The notes beneath the pieces were generated by a model. That model was not told the origin of the DNA, ran no database searches, and saw only the letters and a list, made by a program, of their open reading frames with translations. Position numbers and translations under genes: made by a program. This document shows, in pieces, positions 1-10,264 of a DNA stretch of 64,000 bases. Source of the DNA: Aliikangiella coralliicola (GTDB lineage Bacteria > Pseudomonadota > Gammaproteobacteria > Enterobacterales > Kangiellaceae); contig NZ_ML660160.1 of assembly GCF_007004725.1 (NCBI RefSeq), positions 248,001 through 312,000 of the forward strand, written 5' to 3'. Position 1 is the stretch's first letter. Each line of letters starts with the position of its first letter.

Positions 1-1199
1 TTTTTTCCCGAGCTAATTAAGTAGTTTTTTTCTGACAGGCTAATGAGTCGGATAGGTTCATGGGAAGATAGTTTTTTATCGAAATCAATCGATTGAATCG
101 CCCGTTGCTTTACGCTGTGAAACCTGGGTTTTTCGCCATTGTAACTTATCCAAACATTCTGATTGCTATCGGTAAATAATACATCTGCACGTAGGCTATG
201 AGTTGAGTAAGGTAATTCTTTATCCGGTTTGATAGTCCTGACTTTTGTTTTTGTTTTAGCGTTGAAAACCTCAATACCTGTCGATAGATTCAGTACCCAA
301 ATTTCGTTTGGAGTAGGTTGGGTAATGGACATGTGAATGTATTTTCCTGAGGTCGGATCATTATTTAGCTTGCTGATAACTCCGGTTTCAGGGTCTAGTA
401 CACGAATGTAATTTAAATGGCTGGCTAGCCAGATTTTTCCATAAGAATCTCTAAACATTTTTCTAAAAAAAATATTACTTTCTTCGTTGGGAATAGGCCG
501 TGAATTTTCATCAACCAGTGTAGGTATTCTGAGTGTCTGATTTTTCTGATCGAGAATTTTCAGCCCTGTACCAGTGCTCAACCATAATTTACCGAAGTTA
601 TCAAAGGCCATATCGATCACGTAATTACTTCTTGGCGCAGTGAATGATCCTCTATAGTGAGTAAAGCGATTATCCTTCACAGAATAGTAAGAAACTCCTT
701 CTGAACTCGCTACCCAGATATCATCATTTTCGAGTACGATAATATCTCTTATGGTATTGCTGGCTGGCGAATTGGTATCGTTCGGTTTGTGGGGATAGTG
801 GGTATAGGTCTGAGTTTGATAATTGTAGTGAGTTAATCCCTTGTAGTAACTCCCAATCCAAAGACCACCATGATTGTCCGGAGTAATAGTGCGAGTTTCG
901 ATCTCTTGCAGAGAGTTTTCTTCATCGATAATATGCTCAAGTTCATAAATCTTATGGCCGTCGTATCGCGCTATTCCACCGTATCCTGCGAACCAGATAA
1001 AACCATTGGTGTCCTCGACGATTTTATAATTGACGAAATCAAAGACTTTACTTTCTGCATTCACTTGGTGAAAGTACGGCATTATCGCTGGAGATGAAAT
1101 TGATGTTCTTTCTGACGCGCTGACTATTCCCTGAGTTGAATAAACTAGAAGTTGAAAACAAAAAATGGTCGCGACGAGCTGTATCTTTTTGAGCATCAT
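1..1199 (-). CDS. Periplasmic two-component-regulator propeller sensor (3' end outside window)
   Basis: An open minus-strand frame runs from an ATG-ATG pair at 1199 to the left window edge (about 399 codons) without a stop, so only the N-terminal part is present. It starts with a signal peptide (MMLKKIQLVATIFCFQLLVY...). It continues with tandem beta-propeller blades of the 'two-component regulator propeller' type: FIWFAGYGGIARYDG near residue 70, GLWIGSYYKGLTHY, DIWVASSEGVSYY, KLWLSTGTGLKI, KIWLASHLNYIRV. In this family the propeller is a periplasmic ligand sensor followed by a Y_Y_Y domain, a membrane segment and either a histidine kinase or a GGDEF output; the output domain is outside the window. 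The complete protein at 46620-50765 has the same N-terminal design. The gene is divergent from the giant secreted protein at 1395, with 195 bp between them. No strong ribosome-binding site precedes the start, so the exact start is moderately certain. Confidence 0.8.
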   Translation of the reverse strand, partial: MMLKKIQLVATIFCFQLLVYSTQGIVSASERTSISSPAIMPYFHQVNAESKVFDFVNYKIVEDTNGFIWFAGYGGIARYDGHKIYELEHIIDEENSLQEIETRTITPDNHGGLWIGSYYKGLTHYNYQTQTYTHYPHKPNDTNSPASNTIRDIIVLENDDIWVASSEGVSYYSVKDNRFTHYRGSFTAPRSNYVIDMAFDNFGKLWLSTGTGLKILDQKNQTLRIPTLVDENSRPIPNEESNIFFRKMFRDSYGKIWLASHLNYIRVLDPETGVISKLNNDPTSGKYIHMSITQPTPNEIWVLNLSTGIEVFNAKTKTKVRTIKPDKELPYSTHSLRADVLFTDSNQNVWISYNGEKPRFHSVKQRAIQSIDFDKKLSSHEPIRLISLSEKNYLISSGK

Positions 1200-1394
1200 A
1201 GGGTATCAAACATAGTCGTTAGCCGACTTTATCTTGTTAATAGCTTCATATCAATGTTCATTTATTTTATTCATGTATTTTCCAGAAAACATGCTTATTT
1301 GTAAGTGCTAATCTTGTTTTCTCCATACATTCTCCATACATTTTTTTTAGACTTGGCGCACGGATAGTCCATTCAGTTTATAGGGCAACTGCGC

Positions 1395-4300
1395 ATGTCG
1401 TATCAAAATCGTAAATTAGGAATTTTTAACTTTATCTGGCTTACCCTTGTGGTAATTATAACCTTGCTTCCTGATGAAATTGTAGCAGCATCTCCAGAAG
1501 ATAGCGGACTGATTAATCACCAGTTCAACCGGCTAATTGTCTTTGACCTGGGAACAGGAGAATGTATTGGTGAGCTTGATTCTCTGGATAGTATTGATTT
1601 CAACCAGGAACCTTCCGAGACGATTGAGAAGGAAGACTTTTCTGCAACGGCGCGCCCTAAAAGTGTATGTCAGGATTATTTTGCCGATGAATTTGTCGGT
1701 GATGTTTTTATTCCTGCTGCGGAAGACGTCACTTTCTATTTGAATTCCGATGACGGTAGTCGACTCTGGATTGATGGCAATCTTTTAATCGACAATGATG
1801 GTGCACATGGCGGTCGAGAAATGGCTGCCACAATCAATTTGAGTGAAGGGTGGCACTATATTGAAGTCAAATATTTTAACAATAGCGGTAATCAGACACT
1901 CTCTGTCAGTTATAGCGCAGCGACTATCGGCGCTAAACAGACTATCCCTAATTCAGCACTGAGACTTGGCGGTGGGCTAGATACCGATGATGATGGCCTG
2001 CGCAATTATTTTGATACCGACGATGATAATGACGGTTTTCTAGATGGTGTTGATAGTTGCCCTGTTGGAGAAGTGGGCGTTGCAGCTAACGATTTTGACG
2101 CTGACGGCTGTAATGATGCCAATGAAGATAATGATGATGATAATGATGGCGTGGCTGATGGCGTTGATGCTTGTCCCACTGGTCGACTAGGTGTCGCTGA
2201 AAGAGATTTTGACGGTGATGGTTGTGATGACTTTGCTGAAGATGAAGATGATGACAATGACACAATGCCCGACCAATGGGAACTGGATAATGGGTTAGAA
2301 CCGTTATTAGATGATAGCAATCTCGACCCTGATGGCGATGGTGTTGTCAACGTAGCTGAATATGCCCAGGATACTAATCCGTTTGCTCAAGATACTGATA
2401 ACGATGGCCTTAATGATGATGTTGACCTTAATCCGGCTTTAGCCTGTTCGGCTGCTATTGTGGTTGTGAATGATGAAGATGCTGGTGTCGGTTCTTTAAA
2501 GCAAGCATTACTTGATGTATGTCCCGGAGGTGATATTACTTTTGATGATGAATACACCATAGTGACGCAAGGCACGCTAAGAATCAGCCAATCACTCAAT
2601 ATTGATGGTGGTGGCAGAGTTACGATTAACGGAGATAAAGACAGCGATGGTGTAGGAAATCACCGCTTAATGAGTAACTCGCCGGGTAATACGGTCAATA
2701 TTTCCGGGTTAACTTTTACTAAAGGACGGGCCGGGTCAACGGCACGTGGTGGAGCGATTGAAAATTCCGGCATTATGACTATCGACCGGTGTCAGTTTAT
2801 TGAAAATGAGGCGTTTCACGGTGGTGCGGTATCAAACAATGTCGAAATTTCCATCTATAACTCTATCTTCAGCAAGAATAAAGCTCGTTCACTTGGAGGG
2901 GGCTTTCATAGTATTGCTAGTGCGACACGTTCGACTATTTGGAATAGCACTTTCTATGAAAACCAGGGGCTGCATGTCAGCCATGCTATTAATACTGAGT
3001 CGACAGCATTAATGCATAATGTTTTGGTTATTGGGGGCTTTCCTGACGAAGAGTGTTTCAACTTGGAGCCTCTTGAGAAAACCAATAACTGGGTTGAAGA
3101 TGGGTCTTGCTCTGCACAGTATAGTGGGGAGTTACGTTTGGTTAATCCAGATAACGGTGATTTCCGGCCATACCCGGGAAGTGGCGTGATTGATGCTGGA
3201 ACAAATAACGCAGCATTATTAACTGACTTTGAAGGTAATCCTCGACTTCGAAACGGTAAGGTTGATATCGGTGCGATTGAGTATGATCCCAATGGCGATT
3301 TCGATGGTGATGGTTTTTCCGATAGTGATGAAATTGATAACGGTACTGATGTTTTAAAGAAAAGAAGTTTCCCGGCTGATAACGATGGTGACTTCATTTC
3401 CGATTTAAACGATCCAGATGACGACAATGACGGTTACTCAGATAGTGATGAGACCGACAATGGTAGCGATCCATTTAACGCCGCTAGTACACCTCCTGAT
3501 AATGACGGCGACTTTATTTCTGATTTAAACGATTCCGATGACGACAATGATGGCGTAGCTGACGACGAAGATGCATTTCCGTTTGATGCCAATGAATCTC
3601 AAGACCTAGATGGCGATGGCGTTGGGGATAATTCAGATACGGATATCGATGGCGATGGCATGGGCAATGATTATGAGAATAACTTTGGACTCGACGATCG
3701 ATTGGACGATCGGTGGCTTGATTTAGATAAAGATCGCATTCCAAATTATTATGAATATCTTGCAGGCACAGCGCCTAATGATCGGCTTGATTTTGAATCG
3801 GAATTTATAGAGTCCTGGCGCCAGCAAGGCGAAGCGCTTTTTGATTTTCTTGGTCAGGAACAATCTGGTAGTGAGGTTCAATTAATCCTGCCTCAATTGG
3901 ATCAAGTGCTTTTAATTGGGACTCGCAGAGAGGGAGATGTTGATGATGCGATAGATGTAGTGCGACTGTCAGCGACTGGTAATGTTGATACTTCTTTTGC
4001 CAATTGGGGGCATTTGATTATTGAAGACGCCGAATTGGTTGATGCCGAAGTTTCGGAAAATGGTGATATTTATCTTGCCTATCTAGTTGGTAATAATTCT
4101 TATGAGGTTAGCAAGTATAACAAAGATGGGAAAATAGACTCTGGATTTGCTAATGCTGGTGCTTTAAGCGTTGATAATAGCGGCGACATATTTGGAATGA
4201 CCCTTTTATCTGATAATCGAATTGTATTATTTGGCAAGGACGATGATAGTGATACTGGCAAAGTCTGGTTGTTTGATAATACAGGGGTGGCAGATGCTTC

Positions 4301-7300
4301 TTTTGGTAACAATGGTGAATTGTTATTGCAAAGTCCAGGAGGTGGAACTAGTCATAAAGTGAGAGCCATTGCGCAACAAAACAATAATTTGCTGCTCGCA
4401 ATTTCATCATTTAGAGGTGGAGAAAATACTACAGACAGTTACCTACTTCGCATAAATTTTAATGGTGATATCGACGAAACCTTTAGTGAATATAATGGTT
4501 CTCGCCGATTAGAATATTATGAGCGAGGTTTTCGAGAAGTTGTCAATCAAATAAGCGTTTTAGAAGATGGTCGTTTCTGGGTTGTGACAACAGAAGATGC
4601 ACCGATGATTTGGCGTTTCTTACCCAATGGCTCGTTAGATAGTGAGTTTTCTAATGACGGCGAAATAGGGTTTCTTGCTGATTCAGGTTTATTCAGAGTG
4701 GCATTCTTTGATGAAGGTTTTGTTACCGTTGAAGATAAAGGTGGCTCAATAATAATAAGAAGTTTTGATTTTAATGGTGCCATAAATGTTAATTATGGGC
4801 CTAGTGCTCAGTTCCGATTTGTTGAGAATTACAATGAAAATTTATTGGCGAGCAATGTAATCGGGCAGCGCCTGTGGCTAGGTGGAAGAAGTGATCGTGG
4901 AGTTGAAGTACTTTCTGAAGAAGGGCCGTCTCTTACTGCTATTTGGTGGACTACACAAATATATCCACAGCCGGATATTGACCAGGATACTATCGCCAAT
5001 AACCAGGATAACTGTCCTTTCAACGCAAACAATTTTCAAGAAGATCTAGACTTCGATAAAGTTGGTGATGTTTGTGATGATGATATTGATGGTGATGGTT
5101 ATTCAAATCAAGATGAGAATGATAACAACACTTCTCCAACCGATATAAATGACATTCCTGCAGATAATGATAACGATAAAATTTCTGATCTGAACGATAA
5201 CGATGATGATGATGATGGTATCGAAGATCAGCAGGATGCATTTCCATTTGATGCTAACGAGTGGCTAGATAACGATGGTGATGGAATTGGTAATAATGGC
5301 GATCTTGATGACGACAATGATGGCGTTGAAGATATTAATGATGCATTTCCTTTTGATGCTAATGAGTCTGTTGATACTGATGGAGATGGTATCGGCAACA
5401 ATGCTGACGAAGATGATGATAACGATGGTGTCATTGATGATGAAGATGACTTGCCATTAGATGATTCTGATTCTGTCGATACTGACGGTGATGGTATTGG
5501 AAATAATGCCGACGAAGATGACGATAATGATGGTGTTGTTGATGCTGAAGACGCTTTTCCATTAGACAATTCTGAATCCATAGATACTGACGCTGATGGT
5601 GTTGGAAATAACGCTGACAATGATGATGACAATGACGGTGTCGTTGATGCTGAAGATGCTTTTCCATTAGACAATTCTGAGTCTATTGACACCGATAGTG
5701 ATGGTATCGGAAATAATGCTGACGATGATGATGACAATGACGGTGTTGTTGATGCAGAAGATGTATTCCCATTAGATAATTCTGAATCTATTGATACCGA
5801 TGGTGATGGCATTGGAAACAATGCTGATGACGATGATGATAACGATGGTGTGCCTGATGATGACGATGACTTACCGCTAGACGATTCAGATTCTGTCGAT
5901 ACCGACGGTGACGGAATCGGAAACAATGCTGATGATGATGACGATAATGATGGCGTGGCCGATGATGAAGACGAATTTCCACTAGATCCTGATGAAGCAT
6001 TCGATACGGACAACGACGGTATTGGTAACAACGCCGATGCCGATGATGATAATGATGGTATGAGTGATGATTGGGAAATTTTATATGGTCTTGATCCGTT
6101 CGATAGTTCCGATGCAACCATTGATTCCGATGGCGACCTGGTGGTTAATATTGATGAATTTGTTGCTGATACTAGTCCGCAAGATAGCCAAAGTGTTGAT
6201 AGTGGTCTCAATATGGAATTTGGTGTTCAGGGAATTGTCACCACAACGGCAAATAGTAGTCCTACAGGCTATGTGTATAACGATGAACTAAAAGATCAAA
6301 CGACTGCTGTTTTTGCCGCGAGACAATCTGATGGTAGCCTCTTACAAGTCGGTGTGGCTCTTGACTTTAATAACGAAGATGGTGAAGCAAGTCTGGTAAG
6401 TTTAAACCTTGATGGAAGTGTAGATACTTCCAATGGCAATGCTGGTTGGAAGTATGATGAAGGTCTATTTAATTTTATTTATCATCTCGATTTTGTTTTA
6501 AAAGATCGTGAAACTGATGGTGTTTTAATTGGCGAATATGATGGGGTTGCCTTGTTTAATAACCAGGGAGACTTGGATACCAATTTTGCTGATAAAGGTA
6601 TCTATTACGCTGATTCTGGTCATTCTTTTATCAGCGGAACTCAACAAATTAATGGTCAGTGGTTGTTGGGAACGCGCGGATACATTGGCGGTGCTGATCA
6701 AAGGCTGGATATTACTCGCTTAAACAATGATGGTTCGCTTGATCAGTCATTTGGTGATAGCGGACAAGTTACCATTGAAACTGAATTCGCTTACCCTTGG
6801 TCAATCCAGCAACAAGCAGGCGGAAATATATTTGTTCTTGCGGGTAAACATGCAGAACTTAATCGCCGAATTGTGAAACTAAAACCAAATGGTACAAAGG
6901 ATGAAAGTTTTGGTATTGATGGTTTTGCTGAAGTCAACTACGCAACACAAAAAATAGCATTACTAAGTGATGGAAAATTATTAACTGCTAACGACGCAGG
7001 TGAAGGTAATCTTAATATCACACGACTTAATGAAGATGGTTCTGTTGATACGGATTTTTATGATGGCAATCTGTCTATCAATATCGCCTTGCTTGAGAAT
7101 ACCAATCTCTTTATTCACTCTTTACATCAGCAAAGTGACGGCAAAATCATTGTCTCGGGAACGAGCAATAACAAACAGGTTTGGATGGTTCGCTTGAATG
7201 AAAATGGTGAGCGTGATAACACCTTTAATCATGATGGTATTGCGCGGCTTTTCGATCCTGATGCTGGGTTTAATAATGCTGATGAGCTGACCGCAACTAT

Positions 7301-9827
7301 AGGTTGGAACGACCGGGGAACCGCTAATTCGTTAAGTGACAATGATGTAGTTGTGATGAGTTATCGAAGCCTTGATGATCAGGTTAATCCAGGCGTTATG
7401 TATCGATTTAAAAACTCATCTGACGCAGATGGTGATGGACTAGTTGATGCATTGGATAATGATGATGATAACGATGGGATTGAAGATAGCGAAGATCAAA
7501 TGCCATTTGATGCTAACGAATCAGTTGATACCGATAGAGATGGTATTGGAAACAATGCTGACACCGATGACGATGGTGATGGAGTCAACGACGACGAAGA
7601 CGCATTCCCGCTGGATGAAAGTGAATGGTTAGATACCGATGGTGATGGAGTTGGTAATAATGCCGACACCGATGATGATAACGATGGGGTTAATGACGAT
7701 GAAGATGCGTTTCCATTAGACGAAAATGAATCGGTCGATACCGATGGTGATGGTACAGGTAACAATGCCGACACCGATGATGATAACGATGGCGTTAATG
7801 ACGATGAAGATGCGTTTCCATTAGACGAAAATGAATCGGTCGATACCGATGGTGATGGTACAGGTAACAACGCGGACACCGATGATGATAACGATGGTGT
7901 TAATGATGATGAAGACGCCTTTCCATTAGACGAAAATGAATGGTTAGATACTGATGGTGATGGTATTGGAGACAATAGTGATGACTCACCTTATCCATCA
8001 TCGGGAGAAATAAACTTTGAGTTTACTGAATATTTTATCGCTGAAAATGAAGCTAGTGTTGACCTAATCGTTATTCGAACTAATGGTGATTATGGAGAAC
8101 TGACGGTTGATTACTCATTTAGCGACGGTAGCGCCACTGCGACAAATGATTACGAGTTTGCTACCGGAACTTTAACTTTTGCTGATGGAGAAACAGAGCA
8201 AACTGTTAGTGTTAGTATTGTAGACGATAGCAGTTATGAAGGTGATGAGTTCTTTACTGTGAGTTTAAGTAATTTGCAAAGCATGGGTGAGTCTTCTTTA
8301 GGTTCTTCTTCAGAGGCGACAATTACCATTGAAGAAGATGATGAGATTCCGCCTGCCGGCGTAATCGGATTTGAGTTAGATACAGCGTTAGTTAACGAAA
8401 ATGATGGCGCTGTAAATATCATCATAGAGCGAACCAGCGGTAGTTATGGCGAGGTTGCTGTATCTGTTGCCACGCAAGATGATAGTGCTGTCGCGACTAG
8501 TGATTTTACGGCCTTAAGTCAAACTGTAACTTTTGCTGATGGTGAAACGGAAAAGTCGGTCACTATACAACTGATTGACGATGATATTTACGAGACTGAT
8601 GAGAGTTTCATTATCGCATTGTCAAATGTAACTGGAGACGCAGCTTTAGGTACCTCGAATTCAACAGTAACTATTTTAGATAATGAACCAGTTCCCGCAG
8701 CCGGTGTTTTAGAAATTGAAAACGGCAGTTACCAGGTGAATGAAAATGGTGAACTACTTGAAGTGACAGTCATTCGATCTGGTGGTAGTTTTGGAGAAGT
8801 TAGTGTCGATGTTGTTTCTCTAAATGATTCCGCGACAGCGACTGAGGACTTTGGTAACGTTAATCAAACTTTAACCTTTGTTGATGGTGAAACCGCAAAA
8901 ACAATTACAGTTAGTTTGATTGACGATATTATCTACGAAGGCAACGAGTCATTTAGTTTACAGTTAACTAATGTTGTTGGTACCGAATTAGGAAATCAAG
9001 CTGTATCAACTGTAACTATTATTGAAGACGATGCAGTACCACCTGCAGGCGTTATTCAATTTAGTGGACCGAGTTATTTCGCGGATGAGGGTGGTGGCAG
9101 CCTGACGGTAACGGTAATCCGCACAAATGGTAGCTTTGGCGAGGTTAGAGTGGACTTGTCAGTTAATGGAGGTACAGCTACCGATGGCGTTGACTACCAA
9201 TTGGCAACCAGTCAATTAACTTTCTTCGATGGTGAAGTGAGTCAAACGATCTCTATCCTGCTCCTTGATGACAGCGAGTATGAAGGTGATGAAAGCTTTA
9301 ATTTAAGTCTGGTTAACCTTGGCGGCGGCGCTAGCTTTGGAAGTAACAAAGAAGCAGTGATTACAATCGGTGAAAATGATCCAGTTCCACCGAGTGGCAA
9401 TATTCGATTGAGTGGAAATAGTTACAGTGTTAATGAATCTGATTCAGAATTGCTAGTCACAATCATGCGAGTCGACGGAATATATGGCGACATTCACGTG
9501 GACTATCAAGTTATTGACGATACTGCAGTGAATGGTGAAGACTATAACGCGACTAACGGTACGTTATATTTTGCTGATGGTGAAACGACCCAGACTCTGT
9601 CAATTGCCATTGTTGACGACAGTGCGGATGAAATTGACGAGTCATTTAGTATTGAGTTGACTAACCCGGTTAATACTATGATTACCGGTGAAGCTGATGC
9701 GACGGTGACTATTCATGACAATGATGAAGCGTTGCAAGAAGAACAGGAACAAAACTCATCTTCTGGTGGCGGTAGTATCGGTTGGATACTGGTAGTATTC
9801 GTATTTTTGTACAGGCGGCGTTTCTAA
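1395..9827 (+). CDS. Giant secreted PA14/TSP3/delta-60/Calx-beta protein with GlyGly-CTERM (2810 aa)
   Basis: The protein begins with a signal peptide (hydrophobic stretch about 12-25, then EIVAAS). Visible modules in order: a PA14-like domain (about 95-175, with FYLNSDDGSRLWIDG); acidic thrombospondin type-3 repeats (about 195-350, D-x-D-x-DG calcium motifs); a right-handed beta-helix of the choice-of-anchor-Q type (about 356-636, ending VDIGAIEYDPNGD); more TSP3; delta-60 repeats (about 830-1190); a long TSP3 array (about 1195-1570); delta-60 again (about 1600-2010); TSP3 (2011-2200); five Calx-beta domains (about 2206-2780); and a C-terminal SSSGGG, hydrophobic helix and RRR tail. That tail is a GlyGly-CTERM signal, which in known systems directs rhombosortase processing after type II secretion. 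The likely role is a calcium-stiffened surface adhesin or matrix protein (inference). The start follows a weak AGGG at an unusually long distance. The C-terminal 650 or so residues closely resemble those of the protein at 52813-56964. Confidence 0.9.
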   Translation: MSYQNRKLGIFNFIWLTLVVIITLLPDEIVAASPEDSGLINHQFNRLIVFDLGTGECIGELDSLDSIDFNQEPSETIEKEDFSATARPKSVCQDYFADEFVGDVFIPAAEDVTFYLNSDDGSRLWIDGNLLIDNDGAHGGREMAATINLSEGWHYIEVKYFNNSGNQTLSVSYSAATIGAKQTIPNSALRLGGGLDTDDDGLRNYFDTDDDNDGFLDGVDSCPVGEVGVAANDFDADGCNDANEDNDDDNDGVADGVDACPTGRLGVAERDFDGDGCDDFAEDEDDDNDTMPDQWELDNGLEPLLDDSNLDPDGDGVVNVAEYAQDTNPFAQDTDNDGLNDDVDLNPALACSAAIVVVNDEDAGVGSLKQALLDVCPGGDITFDDEYTIVTQGTLRISQSLNIDGGGRVTINGDKDSDGVGNHRLMSNSPGNTVNISGLTFTKGRAGSTARGGAIENSGIMTIDRCQFIENEAFHGGAVSNNVEISIYNSIFSKNKARSLGGGFHSIASATRSTIWNSTFYENQGLHVSHAINTESTALMHNVLVIGGFPDEECFNLEPLEKTNNWVEDGSCSAQYSGELRLVNPDNGDFRPYPGSGVIDAGTNNAALLTDFEGNPRLRNGKVDIGAIEYDPNGDFDGDGFSDSDEIDNGTDVLKKRSFPADNDGDFISDLNDPDDDNDGYSDSDETDNGSDPFNAASTPPDNDGDFISDLNDSDDDNDGVADDEDAFPFDANESQDLDGDGVGDNSDTDIDGDGMGNDYENNFGLDDRLDDRWLDLDKDRIPNYYEYLAGTAPNDRLDFESEFIESWRQQGEALFDFLGQEQSGSEVQLILPQLDQVLLIGTRREGDVDDAIDVVRLSATGNVDTSFANWGHLIIEDAELVDAEVSENGDIYLAYLVGNNSYEVSKYNKDGKIDSGFANAGALSVDNSGDIFGMTLLSDNRIVLFGKDDDSDTGKVWLFDNTGVADASFGNNGELLLQSPGGGTSHKVRAIAQQNNNLLLAISSFRGGENTTDSYLLRINFNGDIDETFSEYNGSRRLEYYERGFREVVNQISVLEDGRFWVVTTEDAPMIWRFLPNGSLDSEFSNDGEIGFLADSGLFRVAFFDEGFVTVEDKGGSIIIRSFDFNGAINVNYGPSAQFRFVENYNENLLASNVIGQRLWLGGRSDRGVEVLSEEGPSLTAIWWTTQIYPQPDIDQDTIANNQDNCPFNANNFQEDLDFDKVGDVCDDDIDGDGYSNQDENDNNTSPTDINDIPADNDNDKISDLNDNDDDDDGIEDQQDAFPFDANEWLDNDGDGIGNNGDLDDDNDGVEDINDAFPFDANESVDTDGDGIGNNADEDDDNDGVIDDEDDLPLDDSDSVDTDGDGIGNNADEDDDNDGVVDAEDAFPLDNSESIDTDADGVGNNADNDDDNDGVVDAEDAFPLDNSESIDTDSDGIGNNADDDDDNDGVVDAEDVFPLDNSESIDTDGDGIGNNADDDDDNDGVPDDDDDLPLDDSDSVDTDGDGIGNNADDDDDNDGVADDEDEFPLDPDEAFDTDNDGIGNNADADDDNDGMSDDWEILYGLDPFDSSDATIDSDGDLVVNIDEFVADTSPQDSQSVDSGLNMEFGVQGIVTTTANSSPTGYVYNDELKDQTTAVFAARQSDGSLLQVGVALDFNNEDGEASLVSLNLDGSVDTSNGNAGWKYDEGLFNFIYHLDFVLKDRETDGVLIGEYDGVALFNNQGDLDTNFADKGIYYADSGHSFISGTQQINGQWLLGTRGYIGGADQRLDITRLNNDGSLDQSFGDSGQVTIETEFAYPWSIQQQAGGNIFVLAGKHAELNRRIVKLKPNGTKDESFGIDGFAEVNYATQKIALLSDGKLLTANDAGEGNLNITRLNEDGSVDTDFYDGNLSINIALLENTNLFIHSLHQQSDGKIIVSGTSNNKQVWMVRLNENGERDNTFNHDGIARLFDPDAGFNNADELTATIGWNDRGTANSLSDNDVVVMSYRSLDDQVNPGVMYRFKNSSDADGDGLVDALDNDDDNDGIEDSEDQMPFDANESVDTDRDGIGNNADTDDDGDGVNDDEDAFPLDESEWLDTDGDGVGNNADTDDDNDGVNDDEDAFPLDENESVDTDGDGTGNNADTDDDNDGVNDDEDAFPLDENESVDTDGDGTGNNADTDDDNDGVNDDEDAFPLDENEWLDTDGDGIGDNSDDSPYPSSGEINFEFTEYFIAENEASVDLIVIRTNGDYGELTVDYSFSDGSATATNDYEFATGTLTFADGETEQTVSVSIVDDSSYEGDEFFTVSLSNLQSMGESSLGSSSEATITIEEDDEIPPAGVIGFELDTALVNENDGAVNIIIERTSGSYGEVAVSVATQDDSAVATSDFTALSQTVTFADGETEKSVTIQLIDDDIYETDESFIIALSNVTGDAALGTSNSTVTILDNEPVPAAGVLEIENGSYQVNENGELLEVTVIRSGGSFGEVSVDVVSLNDSATATEDFGNVNQTLTFVDGETAKTITVSLIDDIIYEGNESFSLQLTNVVGTELGNQAVSTVTIIEDDAVPPAGVIQFSGPSYFADEGGGSLTVTVIRTNGSFGEVRVDLSVNGGTATDGVDYQLATSQLTFFDGEVSQTISILLLDDSEYEGDESFNLSLVNLGGGASFGSNKEAVITIGENDPVPPSGNIRLSGNSYSVNESDSELLVTIMRVDGIYGDIHVDYQVIDDTAVNGEDYNATNGTLYFADGETTQTLSIAIVDDSADEIDESFSIELTNPVNTMITGEADATVTIHDNDEALQEEQEQNSSSGGGSIGWILVVFVFLYRRRF
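7632..7946 (+). repeat. Three 105-bp tandem repeats encoding TSP3 units
   Basis: Three consecutive 105-bp units begin at 7632, 7737 and 7842, each encoding 35 residues that start DTDGDG and contain NNADTDDDNDGV and DAFPLDE. The second and third units are nearly identical at DNA level, which suggests recent unit duplication or gene conversion. Older, more diverged units of the same kind lie at about 5270-6050. Confidence 0.85.
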
Positions 9828-9881
9828 ATCACCATGTGAGAAACAGAATAATAACTATAAAAATAACTATAAAGGAATAAT

Positions 9882-10157
9882 ATGAACAAAATAGAGGTCA
9901 GTTTATATTTTTTTAGTGAGCCCGAGAAATTTTCTCGGGTTTATGTTTCAGTTGAGCAAAATAACTCGGTTGAAGTGCTCTCATTTAATATTCTAGAAGA
10001 GTGCCACTTCTATAAAAAATTTATCAGCTGGTTTGAAAATAATATTTCACCGACGCTGAGCAAATATAACTTTGTTTTTAGTGGCGATAGCGAGTTCTAT
10101 TTTTTACTTTACAGTTCACTCTACAGTCGAGGTGCGACAGTGAGTCTGATAGGCTAA
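9882..10157 (+). CDS. Small cytoplasmic protein, copy A of a three-member local family (91 aa)
   Basis: I recognise no known family. The start has a good ribosome-binding site (AAGGAATAAT before ATG) and lies 54 nt after the giant gene at 1395-9827, so the two are probably co-transcribed. There is no signal peptide or membrane segment. The protein aligns over its whole length with those at 57005 and 57326: an N-terminal strand (EVSLYFF), a central FISWFENN, and a C-terminal block GDSEFYFLLYSSLYSRGATVSLIG. The shared pattern is G-x-x-E-x-x-F-x-L-[YF]-S-x-L-Y-x-x-G-A-x-V-S-L. All three copies follow TSP3/Calx-beta/GlyGly-CTERM giants, so a role in production, export or control of those proteins is plausible but unproven. 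The interval before it carries a short duplicated TAACTATAAA. Confidence 0.8.
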   Translation: MNKIEVSLYFFSEPEKFSRVYVSVEQNNSVEVLSFNILEECHFYKKFISWFENNISPTLSKYNFVFSGDSEFYFLLYSSLYSRGATVSLIG

Positions 10158-10264
10158 CTATCTGGCCCATTATCATCTAAATCTGGCTGAATGTTTTCTC
10201 CCAACATATCACCTAATAAGCAGACACGATCACGCAGAGCGTCATACGATAATTCTTGGTTCAT
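10154..10264 (-). CDS. Possible 36-residue acidic small protein
   Basis: A short minus-strand frame starts at ATG 10264 (MNQELSYDALRDRVCLLGDM...) and ends in an acidic tail (DLDDNGPDS). A GAGAGTGAG stretch 4-5 nt upstream could serve as ribosome-binding site. Its TAG overlaps the TAA of the convergent gene at 9882-10157. No family is recognised. At this length a chance frame is quite possible; the ribosome-binding site and clean composition are the only support. Confidence 0.3.
   Translation of the reverse strand: MNQELSYDALRDRVCLLGDMLGENIQPDLDDNGPDS

Noticed and set aside
7632-7946. Regularly spaced repeats reminiscent of a CRISPR array
   Set aside because: The 105-bp units are contiguous, in frame and encode TSP3 repeats; there are no spacers or cas genes.
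5228-7975. Long minus-strand Ser/Pro-rich frames (5228-6211, 7496-7975 and similar at 2006-2350 and 2954-3427)
   Set aside because: They are mirror frames of Asp/Asn/Gly-rich TSP3 coding DNA; the low-complexity serine composition and lack of starts with ribosome-binding sites show they are shadows.
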